In this document: positions 10,934 through 22,387 of the stretch, one piece after another
How positions within the stretch are numbered: the first letter of the stretch is position 1
Layout of the letters: each line of letters opens with the position of its first letter
Assembly: GCA_025602915.1 (NCBI GenBank)
Contig: JAHLJZ010000050.1
Coordinates: 62,001-126,000 of the forward strand
Length of the DNA: 64,000 nt
Direction of reading: 5' to 3'
From: Paraphysoderma sedebokerense
Taxonomy: Eukaryota > Blastocladiomycota > Physodermatomycetes > Physodermatales > Physodermataceae
The notes under the pieces: model-generated
The model's input: the letters and a program-made list of their open reading frames with translations, nothing else
Database searches by the model: none
What the model was told of the DNA's origin: nothing
Position numbers and translations under genes: made by a program

Positions 10934-13900
10934 ATGTTATCTCTACATCGACAAAATTATTACCGTCACCATAGATTTTGGTTACTCAGTGTCACGATTT
11001 TCCTCCTGCTCTTCTCGATAGTGTCAGAACCAGTTTCCTCAACTGCATCCTCGAATTCGATCACAGACCCCGATTCCAATCCCAATCAACACTCCCCACT
11101 ATCTCAATTGAATTCACAGACGGACTCAGCACAGAGTAACCCGAAAACAAAGTCGAAACAATCAAAGAAACATAAACGATCGTGGTCTTGGCTTTTTTCA
11201 TCACCTTCCCCTGATGCTCAGTCAAATTCTTGGTTTTCTTCGCAAGACGAGTCAGCAGGCAAATATCTGTTCCATGGAATACCTGAAGATGGAGTGACTC
11301 AAGAGCAAAAGATTAAAGAACAACGTCTGTGGGATGAGAATTTTGAAAGGGTAGTCAAAAATGGAGAAATCGGAACGGCCATGACCAGTGAGAGGGTGGA
11401 GATTTTGAGGTATGTTTCGCTTACTTGCTGGCAATAGTATCGTTTTATTTCATGTAGAGTAGTGGAAATACTTGCCGAGGAAGGGGTTTTAAGAATGATA
11501 TGTACTGATTTGACTTCTGATATTTTGTATGATTTGTCTGCGTTTCCTTTTGTCAATTTTGTTCGATCCATTGCAACTATCGACTTTCATTCATCCATTA
11601 CATTATTCTCTCCGTTACCAATTTGTTTGATTCTCTGTGGCTCCAACATTGAATAATTTTAATGGCATGACCTCTCATCAGAAACAAATCAAAGTCCATG
11701 TTTTACCATGCGTTCAACAATTATATGGACATTGCGTTTCCGATGGACGAATTGGATCCGTTAAGGTGTACTGGAAAGGGGCCGGATCGGTGGAACCCGT
11801 AAGTTTTAATTTATGGCCACTTTTGCCCTCGTCGTTCTAAGGAGGAAGTGAATGGACTGACCTGAACTAATGTCGGGCAAACCAATGCTAACTTGAACTT
11901 TTTCCTTTGTGATACTTTTGGGATGGTCTATATTCTTGGGTGGTAAAGACAAAATCTAGGTGTGAATGATGTATTAGGAGATTATTTGTTAACCCTAATT
12001 GATAGTTTGGATATGCTGGCTGTAATGCATCAAGTTTTATTTTATTAACTTTTTCTTGTGCTTTGACGCTGACGTTTTTGCCGCTTCTTAGGTGATAAAC
12101 GATCGACATTCGTTCACTCGTGCAGTCCATCTCATTATCAAACACCTTCCTTCATTCGACATCAACTCTCGGGTCCAAGTTTTTGAATCCAATATACGAA
12201 TTCTCGGTGGTCTTATTTCTGGTCATCTTATAGCTTCTACAGACTTCTTCCCAAACATGAAAATCAAAGGCTACAACAACGAATTACTTGACTTGGCTAA
12301 AGACTTGGGAGAAAGATTATTAAAAGCTTGGAAAACTCCCACTGGAATACCATTTGCTAGAGTTAATTTGAGATATGGTGTACTGGAAAATGAATTGAAT
12401 CATACATGTGTTGCCGCAGCTGGAACGCTAATATTGGAATTTGGATTATTGAGTCGCTTGACTGGAGATCCAAAATTTGAGGTATAAATGTAGATTTTTC
12501 AATCAGATGTTTGAGGGTTAAAATCTGATGATTTTTTCTATTTTGAATAGGATGCTGCCAAATCGACGATATACGAGTTATGGCGCAGGCGTTCTCCCTT
12601 AAACCTTGTTGGGAACACGATCAATGTAATCAGCGGTGAAGTAAGATTCTATTTTTCTTTTGATATTCGTTATTCTTTCTTTCCGAGCTTACATGTGTCC
12701 CCGTCATTCTTGAATCATTATTACAGTGGCTAGAGGGAATTGCTACCATCGGTGCCGGAGTTGATTCATTTTACGAATATCTGCTCAAGGCTTACATACT
12801 GTTCAATGATCGAGATTATGCACTCATATTTCGAGATGCTTATAAAGCTGTCATGACTCACATCAAGGATATGACAGGACTGTTTTATAAAAACGTTCAC
12901 TTCTATAATGGCGGATTAGTGTTGAGTTGGATTGTATGTTCCGGTCTACCTTTTCTCGATTCGGACTTTTTTGTTTCGCATCGGTTACCGGTTTTTACTT
13001 ACTTTGTGTAAATCGTATCTCAAAATCGATTAGGATTCCCTCTCAGCATTCTGGCCTGGGCTTCAGGTTCTTCTCGGAGACCTTGATAACGCAATCAAAC
13101 TTCATCAAATGTACTACCAGATCTGGAGAAGATATGACGGGCTCCCCGAACGCTGGGATTTCTTCACATTGAGTACCAATATACCGTCGTACTTGCTGCG
13201 ACCAGAGCTCATAGAGTCCACCTACTTTTTGTATAGGGTTTGTTAAGATTTTGTGCTTGAGTTTATCTTTCCTGTGATATTTGACCATTAAAACTGCAAT
13301 GAATCACCCTCTTAAACCATGGATTTTGACTTGTTCTCTTGTTTTCATCTAGTCAACCAAAGATCCGTATTATCTTCTTGCCGGGGAACGGTTTCTTTAC
13401 GATATTGAAACTCACATGAAAACTCGATGCGGATACTGCTCTATCCGTAATCTTTTTACCAAAGAAAAAGATACACGAATGGAATCATTCTTTTTAGCGG
13501 AGACTTTGAAGTATTTGTACTTGTTGTTTGATACTGAAAATGTTTTGAACAAAAAAGACAGTAGCTGGGTGTTTACTACGGAAGCGCATGTTGTTTGGTT
13601 GCCAGACGAGTTGAGAGATGAGATAGTGAAAACAGGAAAAGAATGGAACGCAAATGAAGCAACCAAAGAGAAAGAGGTGAAAGAAGAGCCAAAAGCCAAC
13701 TCGAAGGGGAAAGATAGCGACTCCTCATCATCGTCTTCCTCTCCTCCTTCTGCACCCCCGAAACAGCCACCATCCCCGCAGTGTCCAGTGTACCCCCTCA
13801 GTATTATGTCGGCGATCTCATCTCACCCCATAGTGCCTTTCGCTGCGTACTTGGCTGGATTAAATGATGATTATGATCAGGTTATGTGCGCTGCGCCGGC

Positions 13901-14927
13901 TCCATCGCCATCTGATTCCTCCTCTGGTAGCACCCCGGCGAAAAAGAAAACGAAGAAAAAGAAGAAGAAAAAGAACGCAAATAAGAGTGGAACAAGAGAA
14001 AAAAGAAGTGTTGAGGATGATGTTGATGATTCTGAAATTAATTCCCACGATGACGCCGAGTCCGATGAAAACGAACCTTTAAATTCAGACGACGCAGTTG
14101 AGGGTGAATCTGATCAAGAGTCGAATGAGTCGACTCTCAACAAGTACGTTTCGAAATTTTCAAAAGGATTCCAAAAGCAATTAGGTAAGTGGATCAAGAA
14201 AATACAGGAACAAGTGGAGAAGGAAATGGGCGATGAAGGTGAAATGGACGAAGAAATAGTTGTCACGCTTGATCTTGAAGATAACGAAGTTAGTGGCGGA
14301 GACAATGAAATAGACGATGTGGAAATTCGAGGAGAGAAAGAAAGTACCGAAGTAAAAGAAGATTTGGGGATTGTAGATGTAAAAGAAGGAAAAGAACTAC
14401 AGGCGGTGAAATCAGAAAGTGACAAGATAAACGAGACGGAGAACCAGAAGCATCTGACAAGCGGTCCAGCCCAGGAGAAGACTGAGTCAACAGCGTTCAA
14501 ATACTCAAAGCAATCGAAATTTGTGTCTCAAGTATTGTCGAAAATACGAGCATTTAGAACTCATTCTCACTCTCATTTTCACCAACGGCTCTCCACTCGC
14601 TCTTCTGACCGTCTTCCTCCTTCTCCGCATTCACGAGTTTACCACGAACCGAAAATTCTTTCGTTCACCCCTACCCGGACATTTAAGGTTTCAAAAGCCG
14701 GTGCAGATGAAATCCACGTCGACGTAATTTTTGATTTAAATCGACATGGTGAGATAGGCGAGACACTGAAAAAATTGCAAGTGTGCTTGGATGATTCAAG
14801 GCAAAATGATGTCATCGGGAACGCAGAAAAAGAAACGAGAAGTGTTGGTAATGAAGAAACTGATGAAGCCGAAAATCAGAAGGGTATTTGCCTGGATTCA
14901 AGGTTTACCACATTGATCAGCAGTTAG
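10934..14927 (+). CDS. MNL1: EDEM/Mnl1-like GH47 protein with long charged C-terminal tail
   Basis: GH47 alpha-mannosidase-like protein of ER-associated degradation, which trims or recognises N-glycans on misfolded glycoproteins. The N-terminus has a hydrophobic signal anchor (FWLLSVTIFLLLFSIV). Intron 1 (11410-11679) joins VEILR to NKSKSMFYHAFNNYMDIAFP, the usual start of the EDEM domain. Then come NDVLGDYLLTLIDSLDMLAV, VQVFESNIRILGGL, TPTGIPFARVNL, GTLILEFGLLSRLTGD, GAGVDSFYEYLLKAY, and TTEAHV, which includes the Ca2+-site threonine region. After residue VWLPDEL the same frame runs on for about 400 residues with a Ser/Pro block, a Lys block (KKKTKKKKKKK), long acidic blocks and LSTRSSDRL. 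The stop at 14925-14927 may be an artefact: a shifted frame reads GYLPGFKVYHIDQQLDAVASD across 14880-14945, so a missed intron and a longer C-terminus are likely. Confidence 0.88.
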
Positions 14928-15485
14928 ATGCTGTCGCTTCAGACGGGCTCCTCTCCCGGAGGCCGGAGAGTGAAGCAGCTTTTCAATAGAAAAAGATATT
15001 GGAAACCGACCAAGTCTCAATGTACTATAGATTCAATACGGCATATGGCATTTTACATGTATACAGAAAGTTTGGTAGTTAGATTACTGTTAAGAACAGT
15101 GTTTCATCAGACTTTACCAGTAATAGACTCTAAAGGTGGCGAACGCGGAGCAAATGCGAGTTTACCAGTTGAGGCGCATCTGATCAGAAAGCGACAGCTG
15201 TAATTGTCGACAGTATATCCAGTGTCGGAAAGACATTATTGTTAATTGTGTGGATTTAGCAATTAGACATGGATTGTTGATATATAATCAGTGCTGTTTA
15301 ACTATGCATATTCGGAAGCCACGAAAGCTAGCGTAATTTTGTCCCACACCCAAAGCCATTCAAATTTCAAATGGATAATACGTCACCCGCACATTACAAT
15401 TCAATTCGTCCACATTTCAGCGCATTCGAACCATCCCGATAAAAGAACTCATGCTTCCTCCCTCTCCTCTATCTGCGTCGGCTCG
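14928..15485. other. Gap, possibly with the true end of the EDEM-like gene
   Basis: About 560 bases. The start continues a plausible coding frame from the EDEM-like gene (GLLSRRPESEAAF to about 14990). A second open stretch (15000-15270) contains SDQKATAVIVDSISSVG, faintly like the core of a protease-associated domain, which follows GH47 in EDEM3. I cannot connect these by a convincing splice chain. The remainder is the promoter of the next gene. Confidence 0.35.
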
Positions 15486-17824
15486 ATGCCCCCATTGACT
15501 CTGCCAGACTGCGAGATGACCTCGCTGCGTCGCTCTCTCTCCTGTGACGCCTGTATAATTACCCCACGTAAAACTGGCCTCTCGGCATCTCAGAACCAAC
15601 CCAATAATGTCCACGTCCCAGTTGGCTCGCCTCCATCAAATCCAATCAGAGACAGCATAGATGATACAGAATCAGTTGAAGAAGGAGAAGAGATTAAAAG
15701 TAGAAGAAGACGATGGGAGGAAACTAGAGTTGAAATATTGCATCAGGTTTCTGCTAAGCGAGCCGAAGCGACGCTCAAGAAAAGGACTGGCAAGAGCACT
15801 GCCAAAACCGCAGACTCTACGAAGCCGACTGTTCGAAGTAGAGTTATCTCAACTCCCACTTCTTTAAAAGTGTTGGCCTCTAAAAGTTTACCGAATGGAA
15901 CCACAACTGCAGCTGTCGATTCGGCCACTTGTCTGGTTAATACAAATGGCGAACAGACCGGAAAATCGCAAAATGTAATCTCTTTCAAACCGCCGATAAT
16001 GACGACCAATCCAGCAAAGACAATCTCAAAATCTAAAATACAATTGTCGCCACCAAAATTACCAAAGGAGTTTTCACGTCCTCCGACTAGTTCAAAATAC
16101 GATTTCGTTAAAGTCAAAGTCAAAATTACGGCATCTGCATCTTCAGACGATGGTGGCACCAATGAAAATAATACGGACCAAGCTCTACTGAAATCTTCCG
16201 AATCCCCTGACTCGTCTCCGTCATATATTCTTTCTCGGTTCTTAATCTCGCGAGTGCTGATGGCCACCAAAATTCAACCGGCCCATGCCATTCGTATTGC
16301 CCTGGATCTAAAGAAACGTCTTGTAGATCGAAATTTGTTAACTATTACGCAATCCCAGCTGGAGCATGAGTTATTCCTGCTAATGAAAAGATGGGGTTAT
16401 GGCGAATTGAATGTCAGGTGGTACCGAATGTTATCATCGTTTCATCACCATCGCATCCCTTTAATCCTGTTGATCGGGGGGACCAAGTGCTTGGGAAAAG
16501 CGGCACTAGCTACGCAACTGGCTGAGAGGTTGAATTTGACCGGTGTGCTGAGAACAGAAGTCATTGCGGAATTGATGGAGAGTATCATGAATACGTATGT
16601 ACAGTTGTATCCTATTCACGTCGTTCTTTTGCCAACTGGCGATGTAATCAAGACGTTTCTGAACTGACATTATTGGCTCGGTGACAGTGATGACGTGGGA
16701 ATAAAGAAGAAACCGGTATGGCTTCGAAAATTCAAAACGGATCATGATTTCATGGAGGCATGGAAGCAAGAATGTCAGTTAGTCCGCCGAGGTATACTGT
16801 CGAAGTTGGTTTATTTTGCCTTTAGTTCGAAAGCCTAACGTCATCTCTCCTAGGCCTCCATGCTGACCTTACAAAATGCCTCAAAGAAGGAAAATCGATT
16901 ATTATAGTCGGAAGTCATGTAAATCACGAACTTATCAATTACGTTCAACAGCTTATTTCCTCGGAATGTGTTTCCAATGATTCCGCCACTCCTGCCGCAC
17001 TTGCTGATCGAAAAGCTACGGACCATTTGCAGCCGCTTCCCCAGTATACAAAAGGGATTCTTATTCCGTTTTTGATTACCTTGGAAGATGAACAGTTACA
17101 CCGTCAATTCGTTGCTGACTTTGTCGATTTAATGCAAGATTTCCGGATTAAAGAATGGTCGTTTGAAGGGTGCGACGGTTCAGAGTCAGACGAGACGGGC
17201 CAGTCGTACTCGAGACATACGGAAGTGGAACAATTATACCACAGATTTAGACTCATCCAAGATTCGTTATTTTCTAAATCACCAAAGCTGAAAGTTCTCA
17301 GTAGCACTGTTACACTATCTCCATTGTCGGCTGAAACCCCAAAAACGTCTACCTTATCTCACTCATCGTCAACGATACAGGCTGCAGAGAAACCCTCTTC
17401 TAAACCGCAGTTTCTTCCAGCGCTTATTCCACTCAACGTTCGGTCTTCTTTAATTACAATTGACTTCATGCACACAAAAGTGCTCGAGCATCTTTCTTCC
17501 GTCTTTGATTCCTCACCCCTTTCGCGTCCTCAGTCGACACCTGTTCGTCCACATGCACAATCTCTCTCTCATTCGGTCAACATCCCTCGCAATTCTTCAA
17601 AATTAACCACTGGTTTCACAGCTCCATTGACACAGGATCCTTCTTCGCGGTTTCATTTCCCTGTTAAGTCAATGTCTTCAAACGAAGTGAATGGAATGTC
17701 AACTATGGCAACGGTTCATTCCGTTTCAAGCAAGAATGGTGACATGGAAATCGTGGTACCCAGGGTCAGTGGAGTTACAAGACGGAATACAGATTTCTTA
17801 CCAAAAACGAAATCGAAAACGTGA
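15486..17824 (+). CDS. LPA1/2-phosphoglycerate-kinase-like P-loop protein, altered Walker A
   Basis: The core matches the P-loop family of plant LPA1 (low phytic acid 1) and archaeal 2-phosphoglycerate kinase: ATKIQPAHAIRIALDLKKRL, then RWGYGELN, RWYRMLSSFHHHRIPLILL, GGTKCLGKAALATQLAERLN, and after an intron WKQECQLVRRGLHADLTKCL and IIIVGSH. The region before it (15486-16250) is Ser/Thr/Lys-rich and probably disordered. The downstream part continues with LITLEDEQLHRQF and a Ser-rich tail. In active relatives the P-loop is GTACTGKST; here GK is followed by Ala-Ala, removing the Ser/Thr that holds Mg2+. The start is the first ATG in the long frame. The end is uncertain: the stop TGA overlaps a perfect donor (GTGAGT at 17821), and splicing to an exon at 17880 would give an end at 17931 (SRPSNDYNFVLKY). 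Plant mutants have low phytate; the fungal role is unknown. Confidence 0.75.
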
Positions 17825-18637
17825 GTTTTCTGGCGGAAAACTTCCTTTGCGGGAACGCCATCGACATTTTGAATCCGTAGCCAACTTTCGCGTCCATCAA
17901 ACGACTACAATTTTGTCCTCAAATATTAAATCATAATTTTACATACATAATCTGGTGTCGGTTTTTCAATTATTGTACATTACTGTGTGAGAGAAAAAGT
18001 GTGACAATTGGGAACTGTGCTTTTACTGTATATATTAGGTATTATAAAATACTCTGAGGAATGAAATATACGATCTAACTTTCAATTTACGCAAAGAGAA
18101 GGAAAACTGTCATATTTTAATGCTGTCCGTATGAAACACACATATGTAGCCTTACTTTATGTTTAGATGTGACTAGATTTAAGACGGATGTTAACTTCAT
18201 AATTTGGTATGCGCGACCAAAAAATAGCTGTGCGCAAATAGTCATAAATAGCAGTCGCGTTTCCCCACTGATAACTAATTCCGCTCCTGTAATCAACGAC
18301 AAGATAGAGCAAAACGGCTCAATATTTAATGACAATATTTGTGGTAAGTCTTTTATGCTGTCGCAATAATGGATGGACCATTGACTCTGATTGACAGATC
18401 GACGATATGCAGTCATCTGAAAAAATTAGACTAATTGATAGCGTCATTGTATTTAACCATATATGATAAAAGTTGGTAAAGATATTATATATTGGTTTAA
18501 GAACTGGAAGAATCAACCTTCAGGCTTTGAGTCGAGTCGGATTGAACCAGAAATTCGAGTTCAAGCCCAGCTGAACTCAAATCTTACTCTTTAATCCTGC
18601 AATACACTTTGGCTAATAGAGCACTCTGAGTTTAGGC
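17825..18637. other. AT-rich gap
   Basis: About 810 bases, including the possible extra exon of the upstream gene (17880-17931). The rest is AT-rich, with no open frame of note beyond overlapping frames on both strands near 18117-18416. Ordered motifs such as tRNA boxes are absent. It most likely holds a 3' UTR and a promoter. Confidence 0.4.
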
Positions 18638-20225
18638 ATGACAGACAACAGAAAACAATTATCTGCATCGAATTTCCGACTTGATACAACACCTGAAGCC
18701 ATCTCTGACTTCATTGAATCCGTTGAAATAGCGATACCAGGAACGAAGATGTCGAAAGCTCTGCAGAATAGGTTTCATCATATGCATTTAAGAACTGCGA
18801 TGTTGCAAAGGCAAAATGATTTCAAAAAAGAAAAAGTACATTCATCTTGCTGCCCATTAAGTTCTTCTATGGTTATTCTTAACATTCTATCTACATTCTT
18901 TAAGGTCAAAGCATATCGATCACAACTTCCAGATCCAAAAGAAAAGTTGGAGAAACTGAGAGAAAGAGAAAAAACAGTGGACGAAAAGATTGTGAGTACT
19001 CAATGTTGGGTTTTGTGGTTCTCAGTTTCAGTAGAGGCTCTAATACGCATATTTTATCGTGTCTCCGTTTATCCAAACTCAGTCAGAAAAGAAGCAAGAA
19101 AAGATGGCTCAACAACAAGCCAAATCAAGCTATTTAGAACGACATCGACATGTAGTTAAAATGACACATCGGCAGAGTATCATTGAAGAAGAGAAGAAAG
19201 GATTCATCGTTAGGAGACAGCTAAAAGAGGAGAAAGTAAGCCTAGTTTGCATGCACATATCCAAATTCGACAATATCAGATTCACTCATGCGATTATTTA
19301 TCTATCTGCATATACAGCTGTTGGAAGATATTCTGCAAGGTTTACTCTCTCATCTCTCTCGGCTGACGGTTCGTTCATTCATAACGAATATGTGTTTCAA
19401 GACTCGTTTAAACGACAGCGCGAACAGCGGATAGAGGAACAAAAATTAAATCAAGAACGTGAAAAAGCAGTTAGAGAAGGGGAGAAGAAGAGGAAAGAAG
19501 CAAGGCTGAAATAATATCCTTTTTTCGGATCTTTTAAGTTTCTTCGTCCGATTACGCGACTCGAATACTAGGATTGTTTCTTAATGCACACTTTGTACTC
19601 TCAGAGATCAGATTTCCGTTTTGGAAGAGCAACTACAAGAGATTAAACGAGAGGAAGAGCTGGCCAAGAAAGCGAAAAATGAGGTATTTGCTGGCCACAC
19701 TTCAGCGCATGTGTTACTGTGTTTAGTGCAATACTGAGAGGCCATTTTCTTGCTAATTTCTTCTAATCAATCGACCCATCCGCGTCTTACCGCTCTTGTC
19801 CGCCTATCTTCATTCACAATACATTTTTGTTATTCGATCCCGGAATTCGGTGAATCCGCTGTTGCAATATCTACCCGGTTCAACTGGGTCATGTCTTTTG
19901 CGTGCTTTCCTTCTGATTCGACAATATTCCGACTCGTCAACCTTGTGTGTGAACTGCTTCCCTTCATGTGTTACAAACTCGATTCTTCGGTCCGATCCGG
20001 TTTTATTTGCGTCTGGCGGTTGCTGCATGGAAACAAAAGGTCCAACATAAATTGAAACGCGAAGCTAAAATTGCTGCCCGTAAAGACATAGAGAGAATGA
20101 AAAGCCGCTTGCGGAATGAAGAAGAGCATGATTTCATATTTCGAGTTCGTGACGCCGAAATAGTGAAAGATCAAATTGCTATCCAAAGTGAATCGGATAG
20201 GAGGAAAAAAAGAGATAGGGGTTGA
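18638..20225 (+). CDS. Coiled-coil protein, unrecognised family (possibly ciliary)
   Basis: Seven exons build a protein of about 290 residues that is mostly charged alpha-helix: QNDFKKEK, KLEKLREREKTVDEKI, SEKKQEKMAQQQAKSSYLERH, RRQLKEEK, LLEDILQ, RQREQRIEEQKLNQEREKA, SVLEEQLQEIKREEELAKKAKNE and VQHKLKREAKIAARKDIERMKSR. Exons 1-5 and 6-7 join by GT-AG introns in phase. Between exon 5 and exon 6 the frame meets TAA at 19512-19514, unless a GC-AG intron (19505-19604) is used; that junction restores phase exactly and gives EARDQISVLEEQ. Otherwise the protein ends at 19514. Arg/Glu/Lys-rich helical proteins of this style are common among axonemal and basal-body CCDC proteins, which would fit a zoosporic fungus, but I could not match a named family. 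Confidence 0.65.
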
Positions 20226-20530
20226 TGAAGTGCTGTGCTATGTTCATAAATTAATTTATTTTCTCGTTAAATACAATTTTGTGTTGATGGGTCATTGTAA
20301 ACTCACTTCCAAAGTGTTGAGGCTGCTGAGATAAAAGCACAATCTAAGATGATCGCTTTAACACTGGCGGGATTCCGTAGTCGACTCGGTTTCGACGTTA
20401 AATTCATTCCACGTTACGGCGGACTTAAAGCCAACTGATCCTTATCTCAATCCTACTCAAATGATCCGCCGAATATAATCTTCCGTAACGTTCTAAATAA
20501 CTCTCTCTTTTCCACTAAATACAGAATCAG
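20226..20530. other. Gap before the TMEM19 gene
   Basis: 305 bases with a 3' UTR followed by a promoter. No open frame or RNA gene is seen. Confidence 0.35.
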
Positions 20531-22148
20531 ATGCCTGGACCAATTCCATCATTGCTTGTCGCCTCATTCTTATCCTACCACGGTTACCGTAAAAAGTCCC
20601 TCTCGATATCCGGATCTATTGCGGCCTTTGTAGTAGGGATTTTGACAATGGGATTACATTCAAGTTCATATTTTATGTGGTGTTTATTGGTGTTTTATTT
20701 TTCAGGAAGTAGAGTCACAAAGGTAGGTCGCTTGACGGTCAATGATGGAATCAAGATTCTGAGGGTTAAGGGCGACTGCACGAGAATAGAAATTGAGTGG
20801 CCTCGTTGCCTGAATATATTGAAAGGAACATATTGGATATTTAGTTTCATTATCCGCAAGAACTGTGTCCTCCAATGTCAACTTTTGTGCTGCATAGAAA
20901 TTGGAAGACTTCTCAAAATTGGACTGTTGCCGCATATTCGAGGAAGAAGCTTGATTAACTGACGAGTGTTTATGAATCCTTATAACAGATTAACGCAGAA
21001 TATAAAAAAAATCTGGAGGAGGGATTTCATGAAGGTATCGGTCAGAAATTTTTATCGACAAAAGGGCTCGTCGATTATTCTAACATTTCGTTGCTATCGT
21101 CTCGTTTGGCCGCCGTCGTCCATGAACAGCCGGACATAGAAATGCAATACAAGTACTTTCGAACTCATTAACGGGTGTGATATTGGTAATACTACATTAT
21201 CATTTGATACATTCTACTGCCTTTCGCGGAGCGGAAGTTTGCGAAACAGACGACTTACGATGGTGGAGCAACTTTATAATAGTGGCTTATCTAGGGTTTG
21301 TCGCAATTGAGGATTTCAGCTAGATGATCAAGGTGCTAATGTATGTACCTATCGAAATAGGCATTATGCTTGTTGCGCCGGGGACACATTCGCATCAGAG
21401 ATCGGCACTGCATTCCGTTCTCAAAATCCTTTAGATAAATCGACGTGGCCAGTTCTGATTACTACGTTTAAGAAGGTATGAGATTCTTCTGTAGTCTCTA
21501 TAGTTTAGAATCTTGTTCAACAATCTTATGTTTTGATTGCGTTAAAAAAAGGTTCCACACGGAACGAATGGTGGGGTAACCGCCCACGGGACACTTGCAT
21601 CTCTGCTTGGGGGCGTCTTGATCGGATTAACAGGGTATATGTCAACGAGAAGTCAAGAAGCGTCTGAACATGGCATTTGCATTCGTTGGAGTCCAATAGA
21701 GTGGTGTTTGGTTGGTGCGTTGGCCGGTGTCGGTGGAAGTTTAATCGATTCGGTTCTTGGAGCTGCACTGCAGGAGACGAGAGTGGACAAAGAAACAATG
21801 AAGATACAAGATGAAAATTCACATCCGCTTAGTAGTACCATTGTCAAAGTTGGGGGAAAGAAGGCAACAGATGGAGCGACTGAGGAGAGAGAAATTTCGT
21901 CAATCAGTGGATGGAAAGTTTTGGATAATAATCAGGTTCGTCTTATTGAATTTTGGCAATGTTGTGATTATCTGTTGTCTTCACATTGTCACTTGTTAAA
22001 GCTGTGAAATTGAAGCTGACCATTTATCGTCGTCGATTCCTCTAACTCAATGGCACTCTCAAAATACAAAAACGATTGGCGTGTTAAGGTTAATTTTGTA
22101 TCCAGCTGCATGACAGCAGTGTTGCTAGGCTTATTTATGAACGAGTGA
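20531..22148 (+). CDS. TMEM19: TMEM19 / DUF92 family membrane protein
   Basis: Integral membrane protein of the DUF92 family, which contains eukaryotic TMEM19 and the plant phytyl-phosphate kinase VTE6. Hydrophobic helices are GPIPSLLVASFLSYHGY, SISGSIAAFVVGILTMGLHS, VLSNSLTGVILVILHYHLI and the C-terminal CMTAVLLGLFMN. Conserved family blocks are INAEYKKNLEEGF (exon 2, 20988), CCAGDTFASEIGTAF (about 21370) and KKVPHGTNGGVTAHGTLASL (about 21475-21605 across an intron). Two more are GALAGVGGSLIDSVLGAALQ and the closing LDNNQVNFVSS. Introns are short except around 20722-20987, where the unspliced frame runs on to a stop. The end at 22148 comes from a last exon starting at about 22090. The human protein's substrate is unknown; the plant enzyme phosphorylates phytyl phosphate, and an isoprenoid-phosphate role here is only an inference. 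Confidence 0.88.
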
Positions 22149-22387
22149 GTGACATATTTTAGAAATAAAAGATAAAGAATATATGATTTGCGAACAATTT
22201 GAGAGTTGCGCGTTCAAACTCCAAAATCAATCGTCGCATCAAGTTTGGCAGATGACCAATGAAATAGCGTTCCTTCCCACACTCGTACAACAACCTCATC
22301 AGCGACTCTTTTTCTCTAATTTGTCTCTTATTTCCGTTCGGAAAAACTACCCACACTCCCTCCACATTTACTCTCCCGCTATCAATC

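Noticed and set aside
13720-14500. Charged and Ser-rich runs as possible transposon or viral remnant
   Set aside because: They continue the GH47 frame without flanking repeats or domains of mobile elements.
15291-15485. Upstream extension of the LPA1-like frame
   Set aside because: It has no ATG before 15486 and the sequence lacks similarity to the family.
18480-18610. Possible tRNA-like stretch with GTTCAAGCCCAG-like sequence
   Set aside because: No matching acceptor and anticodon stems could be formed by eye.
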